DNA of 20,625 bases from RGIG3009 sp045630765. Its GTDB lineage: Bacteria; Bacillota; Clostridia; Oscillospirales; Acutalibacteraceae. A program made the position numbers and the translations under genes. The stretch is from the NCBI GenBank assembly GCA_045630765.1, contig JAZQTM010000065.1:1-20625 (forward strand). The letters are read 5' to 3'. The notes below the pieces were generated by a model that saw only the letters and a program-made list of their open reading frames with translations, made no database searches and had not been told where the DNA came from. Shown one piece after another: positions 5,291-12,775 of the stretch. Position 1 is the stretch's first letter; every line of letters begins with the position of its first letter.

Positions 5291-5319
5291 ATTATATAGT
5301 ATGCCCTTTTGTTTGTCAA
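5291..5319 (-). promoter_or_regulatory. Perfect consensus promoter of the tRNA cluster
   Basis: On the minus strand TTGACA (5319-5314) and TATAAT (5296-5291) are separated by exactly 17 bases, an exact match to the sigma-A consensus. It lies between the rnfB stop (5347) and tRNA-Met on the same strand, as expected for strong stable-RNA transcription. Confidence 0.9.
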
Positions 5320-5346
5320 GTACGATTTTGAAAAAAGGAAAACTTT

Positions 5347-6144
5347 TTATGTCGTACTTTCAAACAAGGTAATACAATTCATCGGGCAAGCCTCAACACA
5401 CTTACCGCAGCCGACACATTTTTCGGGATCAATGTTGGATAAGCAGTTGGTCACCTGCACCGCGTCGTGTTCGCACACCTTCACGCATTTTCCGCAACCG
5501 ATACAACCAACCTTGCACGCGGCACGCGTTTTTGCGCCTTTATCGTGGTTGGAGCAACGCACAACACCGCGCGTGGCACCACCGGTCATTACGATAAGTT
5601 TCCGCGGACAAGCGGCCACACATTTGGTACAACCGCGACACAACGAGGCATCCACGCGTGCCAATCCATTTTCGACCGACACCGCACCGTATTCACACGC
5701 CGACACGCAATCGCCGTAGCCAAGACAACCGTAGTTGCACAGCCAGTGACCGCCATAAAACTGCGTGGCAGCACGGCAAGATTCCAAACCGTGATACTCA
5801 AGCTTGCGGGCAGTAAATTCCTCACAGCCACCGCAATGAACAAGCGCCGTCAAACGTTCCACGTCACCCGACACGCCAAGCCATTCGCCCGTTGCTTTGG
5901 CAACCGCTTCACCGCCCGGTGAACACAAACCAACCTTGGCGCCGTGGTTCACCATGGCATCCGCATAAGCGGCGCAACCGGAATAACCGCACGCGCCACA
6001 GTTGACACCGGGCAATAATTCACACAACGCTTCTGCTTTTTCATCCTTCGGAACCGCCATCAAAATAGAGGCGATTGCCAAAATCAAACCTGCTCCCAAA
6101 CCGAGTCCTGCAAGGAGCAGTATAGCGAGTAATATGGGATTCAT
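5347..6144 (-). CDS. rnfB: Rnf complex subunit RnfB (multi-cluster ferredoxin)
   Basis: RnfB is the iron-sulfur subunit thought to accept electrons from ferredoxin and pass them on in the Rnf ferredoxin:NAD oxidoreductase. The 265-residue protein has an N-terminal membrane anchor (4-30). The RnfB-specific 4Fe-4S domain follows, with C49, C52, C57 and C74 (NCGACGYSGC). A Cys-rich middle segment (104-150) comes next, then ferredoxin-type motifs: CRGCTKCVAACP at 169-180, CIGCGKCVKVC at 214-224 and CVGCGKCVEACP at 243-254. The start has AGGAGG upstream, and the gene begins 15 bases after the rnfA stop. It is the last gene of the operon. I see no convincing terminator between it and the tRNA promoter, only a weak inverted repeat at 5319-5358. 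Confidence 0.96.
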   Translation of the reverse strand: MNPILLAILLLAGLGLGAGLILAIASILMAVPKDEKAEALCELLPGVNCGACGYSGCAAYADAMVNHGAKVGLCSPGGEAVAKATGEWLGVSGDVERLTALVHCGGCEEFTARKLEYHGLESCRAATQFYGGHWLCNYGCLGYGDCVSACEYGAVSVENGLARVDASLCRGCTKCVAACPRKLIVMTGGATRGVVRCSNHDKGAKTRAACKVGCIGCGKCVKVCEHDAVQVTNCLSNIDPEKCVGCGKCVEACPMNCITLFESTT

Positions 6145-6159
6145 CTATTCTGCTCCTCC

Positions 6160-6747
6160 TTATAAACCAAACAGACCTTGGAAGCCGAGAAACGATACCG
6201 ATACGATGGAAGCCGCCACCAGCGTGATAGGCAGTCCTTTTAACGATTCGGGGATTTCGGCGCTTTCCAGCCGTTCTCTGACACCCGCGAACATCACCAT
6301 TGCGAGCAAGAAACCAAGTCCCGCACCCAAGGCATTCACAAGCGATTGTACAAAATTGTAGCCACTGTCGATGTTTAAAATGGTGACACCCAGCACCGCA
6401 CAGTTGGTAGTGATCAGCGGCAAATAAATACCGAGCGCTTCGTACAGAGGCGGGATAAACCGACGCAGTACGATCTCCACAAGCTGTACTAATGCGGCAA
6501 TGATGAGAATGAATACGATGGTCTGCAAATACGCAAGATCATTGGGGACCAACAGATAGGTGTAAATCGGATGTGTTGCTGCCGTTGCCATCAGCATAAC
6601 GAAAATAACCGCCGCCGACATACCCCCTGCGGAATTGAGTTTCTTGGACACGCCTAAGAACGGACAGATACCCAAAAACTGTGATAAGACGAAGTTGTTA
6701 ACCAACAATCCACCGATCAAAATCGCGAAAAAGCTCGTATTACTCAT
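6160..6747 (-). CDS. rnfA: Rnf complex membrane subunit RnfA
   Basis: RnfA is one of the paired six-helix membrane subunits that, with RnfE, carries electrons through an intramembrane 2Fe-2S cluster and shapes the ion path. The 195-residue product begins MSNTSFFAILIGGLLVNNFV and shows GICPFLGVSK (26-35, C28) and TTNCAVLG (113-120, C116). These are the two cysteine sites of the family. I use the ATG at 6747 because this is the family N-terminus. A longer in-frame start at 6834 would only add residues overlapping rnfE. The start overlaps the end of rnfE by 8 bases, implying translational coupling. Confidence 0.96.
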   Translation of the reverse strand: MSNTSFFAILIGGLLVNNFVLSQFLGICPFLGVSKKLNSAGGMSAAVIFVMLMATAATHPIYTYLLVPNDLAYLQTIVFILIIAALVQLVEIVLRRFIPPLYEALGIYLPLITTNCAVLGVTILNIDSGYNFVQSLVNALGAGLGFLLAMVMFAGVRERLESAEIPESLKGLPITLVAASIVSVSFLGFQGLFGL

Positions 6748-7432
6748 GGAAATCAGCCCCCTCTCCGCCGTGGCAGCTTCCCGCCATGGGACACGCTGCA
6801 CACACCGTTTCGGTGAGTTCCTTACGCGTGGCATCGTGCTCTAATTTGGTGGACAAGCGGGTTGTCAACCAAATAAGCATACCAAACACAAAGAAACCGC
6901 CCGCGGGTAACACGAAAATGGTGATCGGGGGAATCAAGCCGCCTTCGGGCCAACCGAACAGCGTACCGTTTCCGAGGAATTCGCGGATACCACCCATAAT
7001 CACCAAAGCCGCCGTAAAGCCGGCACCCATACCAAGTCCATCCAATGCGGAAAGTCCCACGGAGTTTTTGCCCGCAAACGCTTCTGCGCGACCGAGGATG
7101 ATACAGTTTACCACAATGAGCGGCAAATAGATGCCGAGCGATTTGTCAATTGCCGGCAGATACGCTTTTACAAGCATTTGCACGATGGTGGTAAATCCCG
7201 CAATGATGACGATATACGCAGGTAAACGCACCTTGCCGGGAATCAGTTTTCTGAGTAACGAGATCACGATGTTCGAGAAAACCAACACAAACGAAGCCGC
7301 GATGCCCATTCCAAGCCCGTTAATGGCGGCAGTAGTAACCGCCAACGTCGGACAAGTGCCGAGCATCAAACGAAGGACGGGGTTTTCTTTGATAAGGCCT
7401 TTTGAAAACGTCTGCCAATATTTATTTGCCAT
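6740..7432 (-). CDS. rnfE: Rnf complex membrane subunit RnfE with Cys-rich tail
   Basis: RnfE is the partner of RnfA in the membrane core. The 230-residue product shows GTCPTLAVT (25-33, C27) and VVNCIILGRAEAFA (107-120, C110), the cysteines expected to hold the shared 2Fe-2S cluster, within about six helices. After the last helix (about 177-192) a cytoplasmic-looking tail carries CAACPMAGSCHGG (211-223), with three cysteines and a histidine. Cys-rich RnfE tails occur in clostridia, but their role is unclear. The start overlaps rnfG by 11 bases and the end overlaps rnfA by 8. Confidence 0.95.
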   Translation of the reverse strand: MANKYWQTFSKGLIKENPVLRLMLGTCPTLAVTTAAINGLGMGIAASFVLVFSNIVISLLRKLIPGKVRLPAYIVIIAGFTTIVQMLVKAYLPAIDKSLGIYLPLIVVNCIILGRAEAFAGKNSVGLSALDGLGMGAGFTAALVIMGGIREFLGNGTLFGWPEGGLIPPITIFVLPAGGFFVFGMLIWLTTRLSTKLEHDATRKELTETVCAACPMAGSCHGGEGADFHE

Positions 7433-7976
7433 CGGCCTCGCCCTCCTTTATCGCGTGATAGGCGGCGATGGCTTTGTTAACCGCCTTGCAGATACCACCC
7501 GACGTCTTGGTCGCTTGCGAAACAGCATCCACGTCGACATCCACTTTTAATTCCTTTGCAGGCATATCGGTAAACGCCGCCAAGAAACCCGCTTTCAAGA
7601 CCTTTTCCACGTATCCGGCGGTTTCGTTGTCGTCGGTAACCTTCACACCCGTGATAGTACCCGCCTTGGAAATACCGGTCATAACGGTGAGCCCTGCACT
7701 TTTACCGGAAGCCGTAGTCGTGAACACGTACCCGACCACGGTATCATCGGCATACGCCGTGTAGTATATCTGTTTCCCGCCATTCACCGTTACCGAGTCT
7801 TGTACAAAATCGGTCGCTTCGATAACCTCCATACGGGCGGCGGTTTCGGCTTCTTCAACCTGTTTGGCAATTGTGCCCTTGGTCAAGGCGTTAGTTCCCG
7901 CCAATGCCGCGGTAACCACAACCGTAATGAGCATCAACGTGAGCGCGGATATAAAAATCTCTTTCAGATGTTTCAT
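7422..7976 (-). CDS. rnfG: Rnf complex FMN-binding subunit RnfG
   Basis: RnfG is anchored by one N-terminal helix (about 8-27) and exposes an FMN-binding domain outside the membrane. It normally holds FMN on a threonine attached by the ApbE transferase. The 184-residue product has the expected layout. The flavinylation site reads DAVSQATKTS (150-159), so the usual SGAT is SQAT, with T156 as the likely FMN-bearing residue. Compare RnfD, which has the canonical SGAT. Its ATG overlaps the rnfD stop in an ATGA, and its end overlaps rnfE by 11 bases. No apbE gene is in the window, so the transferase must be encoded elsewhere. Confidence 0.95.
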   Translation of the reverse strand: MKHLKEIFISALTLMLITVVVTAALAGTNALTKGTIAKQVEEAETAARMEVIEATDFVQDSVTVNGGKQIYYTAYADDTVVGYVFTTTASGKSAGLTVMTGISKAGTITGVKVTDDNETAGYVEKVLKAGFLAAFTDMPAKELKVDVDVDAVSQATKTSGGICKAVNKAIAAYHAIKEGEADGK

Positions 7977-8923
7977 GAGCGCACCACCTTTCTGCCTTCA
8001 CCGAAGGGTCGCGGGCGCGTGAAGCGCTCGATCAGCGGCGTGAGAATATTCATAATCACGATAGCAAAAGATACGCCCTCCGGCAACGAGCCGTACAAGC
8101 GAATCAACACCGTCAGCAAACCGCAGCCTACGGCATACACGACCTTTCCCCATTTATTGATCGGGCAAGTGGCGTAATCGGTCGCCATAAAAATCGCACC
8201 GATCATTAAACCGCCGGACAGGATGTGCACCACCGGATTGGCGCCAAGGATCCACGTTAACACGAAAACCGTGCCGATATAGATCGTCGGGATCAGCGGG
8301 CTGATAACGTGGCGAACGATAAGGTAGATACCGCCGATAAGCAGTGCTACCGCGCAGGTTTCGCCCAAGCAACCGCCGCGCAAGCCGAATAACAACGAGA
8401 GCGGATCAATCTCGGCTGCCGCGTCACTTGCAAGCATTGCGAGCGGAGTGGCACCGGATACGGCATCGACTTGCCCCGTCCACGCAAGTGGGGTTGCCCA
8501 ATCGTTCATCGCATCCGGGAAACTGCCCATCAACACAATACGACCGACAAGCGCGGGATTAACAAAATTCTGACCTAAACCGCCAAACATCTGCTTAGCA
8601 ACAACAATAGCGACAACGGCACCAAAAGCCGCTTGCCACAACGGAGCGGTTACCGGCAAGTTAAGTGCCAACAACAGACCGGTTACTACACAAGATAGGT
8701 CACCCACCGTCTGCGGACGTTTCATCACCTTGCGGCTGAGATATTCGGATGCGAGGGCAGATGCCACACACACTACCTCGACCGCCAGCGCACGGAAGCC
8801 GAACAGCCAAACCGAAGCGATCAACGCGGGAATCAAGGCGATCACGACGTCCCTCATAATATCACGCGTATTCATCCCGCAATGCAGGTGCGGTGATGAC
8901 GATACCATCAAGGTGTTTTCCAT
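7973..8923 (-). CDS. rnfD: Rnf complex flavoprotein membrane subunit RnfD
   Basis: RnfD is a membrane subunit carrying covalent FMN on a threonine. The 316-residue product has a conserved N-terminus with SSSPHLHCGMNTRDIMRDVV (8-27), multiple membrane helices, the MFGGLGQNFVNPALVGR segment (112-128) and the flavinylation motif DAVSGATPL (153-161, T159). A later segment, GAIFMATDYATCPINKWG, is also typical. A GGAGG ribosome site precedes the ATG at 8923, 12 bases after the rnfC stop. The last bases overlap rnfG (ATGA). Together with RnfA and RnfE it forms the ion-translocating core. Confidence 0.96.
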   Translation of the reverse strand: MENTLMVSSSPHLHCGMNTRDIMRDVVIALIPALIASVWLFGFRALAVEVVCVASALASEYLSRKVMKRPQTVGDLSCVVTGLLLALNLPVTAPLWQAAFGAVVAIVVAKQMFGGLGQNFVNPALVGRIVLMGSFPDAMNDWATPLAWTGQVDAVSGATPLAMLASDAAAEIDPLSLLFGLRGGCLGETCAVALLIGGIYLIVRHVISPLIPTIYIGTVFVLTWILGANPVVHILSGGLMIGAIFMATDYATCPINKWGKVVYAVGCGLLTVLIRLYGSLPEGVSFAIVIMNILTPLIERFTRPRPFGEGRKVVRS

Positions 8924-8935
8924 TTGACTCCCTCC

Positions 8936-10258
8936 TTACTTTGCAGAACGCAACACGTCTTTTGCCATACGGATCATTTGCACGATGGGGCGATGTGCCG
9001 GACACGAATACGTGCAGCAGCCACACTCCATACACGTCATCGTGCACAAACGCTTGAGTTCGTCGATGTTACCCGCTTTATACGCTTTGGAAATCGCCGT
9101 CGGCAACAAATTCATCGGGCACGCATCCACACACCGACCGCAACGAATACACGTAGTCGGCGCAACGTCAGGCGCATCCTCTTCCGCAAGCGCGAGCAAG
9201 GCATTGTTTTGTTTTAAGACAGACAGGTTATCGTCCATTAAGGCTTGTCCCATCATCGGGCCGCCGAACAACAGCTTACGCACCGGCTTTTTCAAGCCTA
9301 CAAAACTGATAACGTCACGGATCGGCGTGCCGATTACCACGCGCACGTTCATTGGACGTTCAACGGCTGAACCGTCTACCGTCAAGCGCTTTTCGATAAG
9401 CGGCATACCGGTTTTCAAATACCGCGATAACACCGCGACCGATGTCACGTTCATCACGATACAATTCACATCTGCCGGCAAACCACCGGTGGGAACGCGC
9501 CGACCGGTACACGCGGCAATCAACACCTTTTCCGCGCCCTGCGGATAGCGAGCGGGCAAAGGTTTCACCTCTACGCGGTTGGCTGCCGTACTGACACTGG
9601 ACGCGATACGCGACAATTCCGCGATAGCGGCGGGCTTGTTACGCTCCACCGCGATAATCACGTGTTTCACGCCCAGAAATTCCATCACCGTTTGCACGCC
9701 CGACACGATATCCCACGAATTTTCCATACACTCGCGGTAGTCGGTCGTGATATGCGGCTCACATTCCGCCGCATTGATGATAATCGTATCGATTTCATCA
9801 AGATTTTTCGGATTGAGCTTAACGTGCATCGGGAATCCCGCACCGCCAAGTCCGACCAGACCGCAAGCGCGCACCGCCGCGATAAAATCTTCGAACGTAT
9901 TGACGACGGGGGGCTTTACGCTGCTGTGCACACGTCCCTCACCGTCCGATTCGATCACAAGCGCCATAGTAGTACGACCGCCCTGTAAAAGAATCTCCTG
10001 TGTCCCGACCACCTTGCCCGACACACCGCAATGGATCGGCGCAGAGATCGCCGCCTCACTGTCGGCAACCACTTGTCCGACCTCAACGGTATCCCCTACC
10101 TTAACCGTAGGAATACACGGCGCGCCCATATGCTGCAAAAGCGGAATGATCAGCGTTTTCGGTGCGGGCATCTGCACCGTTTCGCATTCCGCCGTATATT
10201 TACGATGCGGCGGATGTACACCGCCACGCGTTTTATGAATCAACGTGGAAATTGACAC
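8936..10258 (-). CDS. rnfC: Rnf complex NADH-binding subunit RnfC, GTG start
   Basis: RnfC is the peripheral subunit that binds NAD(H) and FMN, related to the 51-kDa subunit of complex I. The 440-residue product opens with GGVHPPHRK (12-20), shows the glycine-rich loop GLGGAGFP (136-143) and INAAECEPHITTDYR (161-175), then GGPMMGQAL (332-340). It ends with two 4Fe-4S motifs, CIRCGRCVDACP (370-381) and CMECGCCTYSCP (409-420). The start codon is GTG at 10258, with AAAGGA nine bases upstream. The next ATG would remove the conserved N-terminus. It begins only six bases after the Gx transporter gene stop, so the two are clearly cotranscribed. Confidence 0.96.
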   Translation of the reverse strand: MSISTLIHKTRGGVHPPHRKYTAECETVQMPAPKTLIIPLLQHMGAPCIPTVKVGDTVEVGQVVADSEAAISAPIHCGVSGKVVGTQEILLQGGRTTMALVIESDGEGRVHSSVKPPVVNTFEDFIAAVRACGLVGLGGAGFPMHVKLNPKNLDEIDTIIINAAECEPHITTDYRECMENSWDIVSGVQTVMEFLGVKHVIIAVERNKPAAIAELSRIASSVSTAANRVEVKPLPARYPQGAEKVLIAACTGRRVPTGGLPADVNCIVMNVTSVAVLSRYLKTGMPLIEKRLTVDGSAVERPMNVRVVIGTPIRDVISFVGLKKPVRKLLFGGPMMGQALMDDNLSVLKQNNALLALAEEDAPDVAPTTCIRCGRCVDACPMNLLPTAISKAYKAGNIDELKRLCTMTCMECGCCTYSCPAHRPIVQMIRMAKDVLRSAK

Positions 10259-10264
10259 GTTTTC

Positions 10265-10774
10265 TCATCCTTTCCGAAAAAGTGGAATGTTTTGCAAATA
10301 CGGATATAGTATGTTTAGAACCAAGCCGGTAAGAATGCCGGCGGGAATAGCCAATAAAAGCAGGAGCGGTGCATAATAGGTCATTGCGGAACCTAATAGC
10401 CAGTACGACACTACCCATTGTCCCATATTGTGAGCCATTGCACCTACGATGCCCAAGCCCACAAAGCTGAGCTTGTCCCGAAACAGCCGATGAACGAGTG
10501 CCATCAAAAGCAACGACAGCGCGCTGCCCACCGCGCTCATCAAACATGCGATCGGTCCACGAAACAGAGCAAAGGCTGCCTTGACGATTGCAACCCCCGC
10601 CGCGCAGGGTATCGATACACCGCAAAGGGCATACATCACGGTGATATTGGCAAGTCCTAACTTGGCACCCGGGATCGGCAACGGCGGTAACAATCCTTCG
10701 AGGATGGATAATACGACCGTTAATGCCGATAACAGAGCAGCCAGCATCAATCGAGTGGTACGGTTTTGCTTCAT
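10265..10774 (-). CDS. Gx transporter family protein (heptaprenyl diphosphate synthase component I-like; EetB-type)
   Basis: A 169-residue, nearly all-hydrophobic protein with five or six membrane helices. It shows the family marks PIPGAKLGLANI (33-44) and GAMAHNMGQWV (111-121). The family (Hpre_diP_synt_I, now called Gx transporter) resembles ECF-type substrate-binding membrane subunits despite its old enzyme name. As I recall it, the Listeria extracellular electron transfer locus contains a member called EetB, next to a NusG domain II protein EetA. The same pair occurs here, overlapping by an ATGA and leading straight into rnfC. Function is unproven: transport of a redox-cofactor precursor or assembly of the flavoprotein chain would fit the context. 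Confidence 0.85.
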   Translation of the reverse strand: MKQNRTTRLMLAALLSALTVVLSILEGLLPPLPIPGAKLGLANITVMYALCGVSIPCAAGVAIVKAAFALFRGPIACLMSAVGSALSLLLMALVHRLFRDKLSFVGLGIVGAMAHNMGQWVVSYWLLGSAMTYYAPLLLLLAIPAGILTGLVLNILYPYLQNIPLFRKG

Positions 10775-11145
10775 GCCGTCACCCCATCCACTTCAGCGGT
10801 ACCGCCGACCACGCGCACACTCACGCCCGCCGGTACACACGCGGCGGTCTGCCCGTTTTTCGACAGCCAACCACTGTGCACACACACTTGATCGGGGCAA
10901 TCGCTATGCGCCACACGCACGCAACCGCCGTCGATTTCGATTGACAAAACAATGCCATCATTGCCCTCAACCGTAAACGTCGTTTGCTGCGACAGCAAAT
11001 ACCGCTGTTCACCCTCAGGTGACACGATTATCGCCGCTTGACCCGCGGGACGAGGTCTCCAAATCTGAAGACAACACACCGCAGCTATGACCGCGGCAAG
11101 CAGGAGAACCACAAAATCGCCACGGCGAAACGTTAACCCGCTCAT
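10771..11145 (-). CDS. NusG domain II-containing protein (EetA-type), first gene of the Rnf operon
   Basis: The 124-residue product has one N-terminal membrane anchor (about 10-28, FVVLLLAAVIAAVCCLQIW). An external beta-rich NusG_II domain follows, with the signature SDCPDQVCVHSGW (81-93) and AACVP (101-105). The cysteines C83, C88 and C103 are family features. Despite the name it is not a transcription elongation factor: only the domain fold is shared. An excellent ribosome site, AAGGAGGAG, precedes ATG 11145. The stop overlaps the Gx transporter start (ATGA). The operon promoter at 11171-11205 lies directly upstream. From gene context the protein is a candidate accessory factor for the Rnf complex or for extracytoplasmic flavin redox chemistry. 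Confidence 0.87.
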   Translation of the reverse strand: MSGLTFRRGDFVVLLLAAVIAAVCCLQIWRPRPAGQAAIIVSPEGEQRYLLSQQTTFTVEGNDGIVLSIEIDGGCVRVAHSDCPDQVCVHSGWLSKNGQTAACVPAGVSVRVVGGTAEVDGVTA

Positions 11146-11170
11146 GCGTTCTCCTCCTTACACCACAGAT

Positions 11171-11205
11171 ATTATAATTATACTATTTTAGCTATCAAAA
11201 AACAA
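11171..11205 (-). promoter_or_regulatory. Promoter region of the NusG_II-Gx-rnfCDGEAB operon
   Basis: On the minus strand two TATAAT boxes lie back to back (11182-11177 and 11176-11171). TTGTTT at 11205-11200 is 17 bases from the first, and TTGATA at 11198-11193 is 16 bases from the second. Two overlapping start sites are possible. The M14 peptidase stop is about 10 bases upstream with no terminator between, so read-through from that gene is also likely. Confidence 0.68.
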
Positions 11206-11214
11206 GAATTGTTA

Positions 11215-12117
11215 TTATATTAACAAAGCAATTAGCAGCATTTCCCTTGCCTTTTGGTACGTTTCCTCAAACGTGTCAATCGGCAGTGGATTTTTACCCT
11301 TTCCGATCTCGATCGTGAATCCCGGTTTGCAGTATACGTCAATAAACCAATCCTTAAATCCCCCGTGCGAGGCAAGCCCACTCGGTGAAGCAATCGTATA
11401 TCCGGATGCCGCCGCCATCACCGATGCCATCAGCTGCGAAGCGGGCGGCGTATGTTCGCCGTAATGCCAATAGATTTCTTCCCCCTGACTGTGCAATGCC
11501 ACCACGTGACGGAACGACACGGCGTTGCACAAATTAACAAGCGCCTCCGTTTCCGGTTCACTCGTTGGATGCGGACCACCCCATTGCCGCGCCGACGGTC
11601 CCGTAATGCCGCTTTCGCGTTCTGCCTGTTGCAATTTGTACCAACCTGCGTTAAAATTATGATTGATATCCACGCCGCGTGCATTTGCTTGCCAACGTCC
11701 GTGAACATCACCGCCCGCGTCGCGCACAATATCCGCGTATTCACCGGCAGCGGACGATCCGTGCACCGCAATCTCGACTCCATCGGGGTTGACAAGCGGT
11801 ACCCACACGATCTGCCGATCACGTAGCGCGCGGCGCACATTCCAACCGACAATCGGCACACCCGTACGGAGAGATTCACCAACCTCTTCACACAGCCGCA
11901 AGCAAATAAGCGCCGTCAACCATTCTTGACCATGAAACGCCGCTGTCACCAGCACGCGTTCGGGTCCATTGCCAAACATCAGGCAACGGATCGGACGCCC
12001 CAACACGCTGTGTCCGATCGGCGCACTGCTGAAAAAACGGTAACGTGCGCACAAACTGCCAATCAACTGACTTACCGCTCCGTGATCCGCTATCTGCGGT
12101 CGTGTTAAGCAATCCAT
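11215..12117 (-). CDS. M14 family zinc peptidase (gamma-D-glutamyl-diaminopimelate peptidase-like)
   Basis: This 300-residue protein has the zinc-carboxypeptidase fold. HGQE (62-65) supplies two zinc ligands, H209 in VVALHSQGEE is the third, and E270 in PGFTIEIGKG is the catalytic glutamate. The substrate-side motif reads RGVDINHNFNAGW (147-159), so the carboxylate-binding Asn-Arg pair of classical carboxypeptidases is Asn-His. That variant points to the peptidoglycan-peptide (ENP1-like) branch. I see no signal peptide or transmembrane helix, so it probably acts in the cytoplasm, perhaps on recycled wall peptides. I prefer ATG 12117 (G-rich ribosome site 7 bases upstream) to the TTG at 12141. 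It is divergent from the NUDIX gene and upstream of the Rnf operon on the same strand. Confidence 0.9.
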   Translation of the reverse strand: MDCLTRPQIADHGAVSQLIGSLCARYRFFSSAPIGHSVLGRPIRCLMFGNGPERVLVTAAFHGQEWLTALICLRLCEEVGESLRTGVPIVGWNVRRALRDRQIVWVPLVNPDGVEIAVHGSSAAGEYADIVRDAGGDVHGRWQANARGVDINHNFNAGWYKLQQAERESGITGPSARQWGGPHPTSEPETEALVNLCNAVSFRHVVALHSQGEEIYWHYGEHTPPASQLMASVMAAASGYTIASPSGLASHGGFKDWFIDVYCKPGFTIEIGKGKNPLPIDTFEETYQKAREMLLIALLI

Positions 12118-12164
12118 TACCGCACCCCCCCTACTTTCCAACGTATGAAAAAGGAGTAACCGAT

Positions 12165-12698
12165 ATGAACTTATGTGAAAAAACCGTATCCCAAGACGTT
12201 CGCTTTCGCGGTCGCGTCATCAATTTGCGCGTGGATGATGCTCTTCTTCCCAATGGCAATCACGCCACACGCGAAGTGGTAGAGCATCCGGGCGGTGTGT
12301 GTATTGCCGCACTCACCGAACAAAACGAATTGTTATTTGTGCGTCAATTCCGCTATCCGTTTGGAGAAGTGCTATTGGAACTTCCTGCCGGTAAGCTCGA
12401 TCGCGGCGGCGAGGACCCGCTCGAAGCCGGTAAACGCGAACTGCGCGAGGAAACGGGCGCTGTCGCTGACAAGTATCGCTCGCTCGGCAAGTTATACCCC
12501 TCCCCCGGTTTTTGCAACGAGATCATTTATTTGTATCTGGCAGAGGGCTTATCATTTGGTGAAAGCGATCCGGACGAAGACGAATTTTTGGAGTGCGAAC
12601 GCATCCCGCTCGATCGCGCCGTGGAAATGGTGTTACAAAACGAGATAACGGATGCCAAAACACAAGTGGCCATTCTCAAAGTCGCCGCGTTGCTGTAA
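12165..12698 (+). CDS. NUDIX hydrolase, ADP-ribose pyrophosphatase type
   Basis: The 177-residue product starts MNLCEKTVSQ. AAGGAG at 12151-12156 sets the start at 12165, although the frame is open further upstream. It has the ADP-ribose pyrophosphatase layout: a strand-rich N-terminus, RQFRYPFGEVLLELPAGKLD (60-79), then the Nudix box ending RELREETGA (91-99), followed by YPSPGFCNEIIYLYLAEGL (111-129). This Nudix box has one extra glycine (GKLDRGGE), making six instead of five residues between the first Gly and Glu. The catalytic REL-EE core is intact. The enzyme would split ADP-ribose and related nucleoside diphosphate sugars to AMP and a sugar phosphate. It is divergent from the M14 peptidase, 47 bases away. 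Confidence 0.92.
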   Translation: MNLCEKTVSQDVRFRGRVINLRVDDALLPNGNHATREVVEHPGGVCIAALTEQNELLFVRQFRYPFGEVLLELPAGKLDRGGEDPLEAGKRELREETGAVADKYRSLGKLYPSPGFCNEIIYLYLAEGLSFGESDPDEDEFLECERIPLDRAVEMVLQNEITDAKTQVAILKVAALL

Positions 12699-12738
12699 AA
12701 GCATATCCTTCAAATCTCTTTATCGATACAACTACAAC

Positions 12739-12772
12739 AAAAAAGATGCGCGATATTTCGCGCATCTTTTTC
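12739..12772. terminator. Bidirectional terminator between NUDIX and DUF4097 genes
   Basis: AAAAAAGATGCGCGA and TCGCGCATCTTTTT form a long perfect stem with loop TATT. The A and T flanks serve both converging genes, and the DUF4097 stop lies 4 bases beyond. Confidence 0.85.
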
Positions 12773-12775
12773 TTT

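Noticed and set aside
5319..5358. Inverted repeat AGTACGA/TCGTACT as the rnf operon terminator
   Set aside because: The arms are only 7 bp and 26 bases apart, and the repeat overlaps the tRNA promoter and the rnfB stop codon. It is too weak to call a terminator.
5309..5922. Plus-strand open frames across rnfB rich in His and Thr (136 and 151 residues)
   Set aside because: They are antisense to the conserved iron-sulfur coding sequence. The composition is what complementing Cys/Gly-rich codons gives.
8985..9548. 187-residue plus-strand open frame opposite rnfC
   Set aside because: Antisense to a conserved gene in all its motif regions, with no ribosome site or promoter.
10771..11145. Possible transcription factor NusG or antiterminator for the Rnf operon
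   Set aside because: Only the NusG domain II fold is shared. The protein has a membrane anchor and lacks the NGN domain, so a role in transcription is unlikely.
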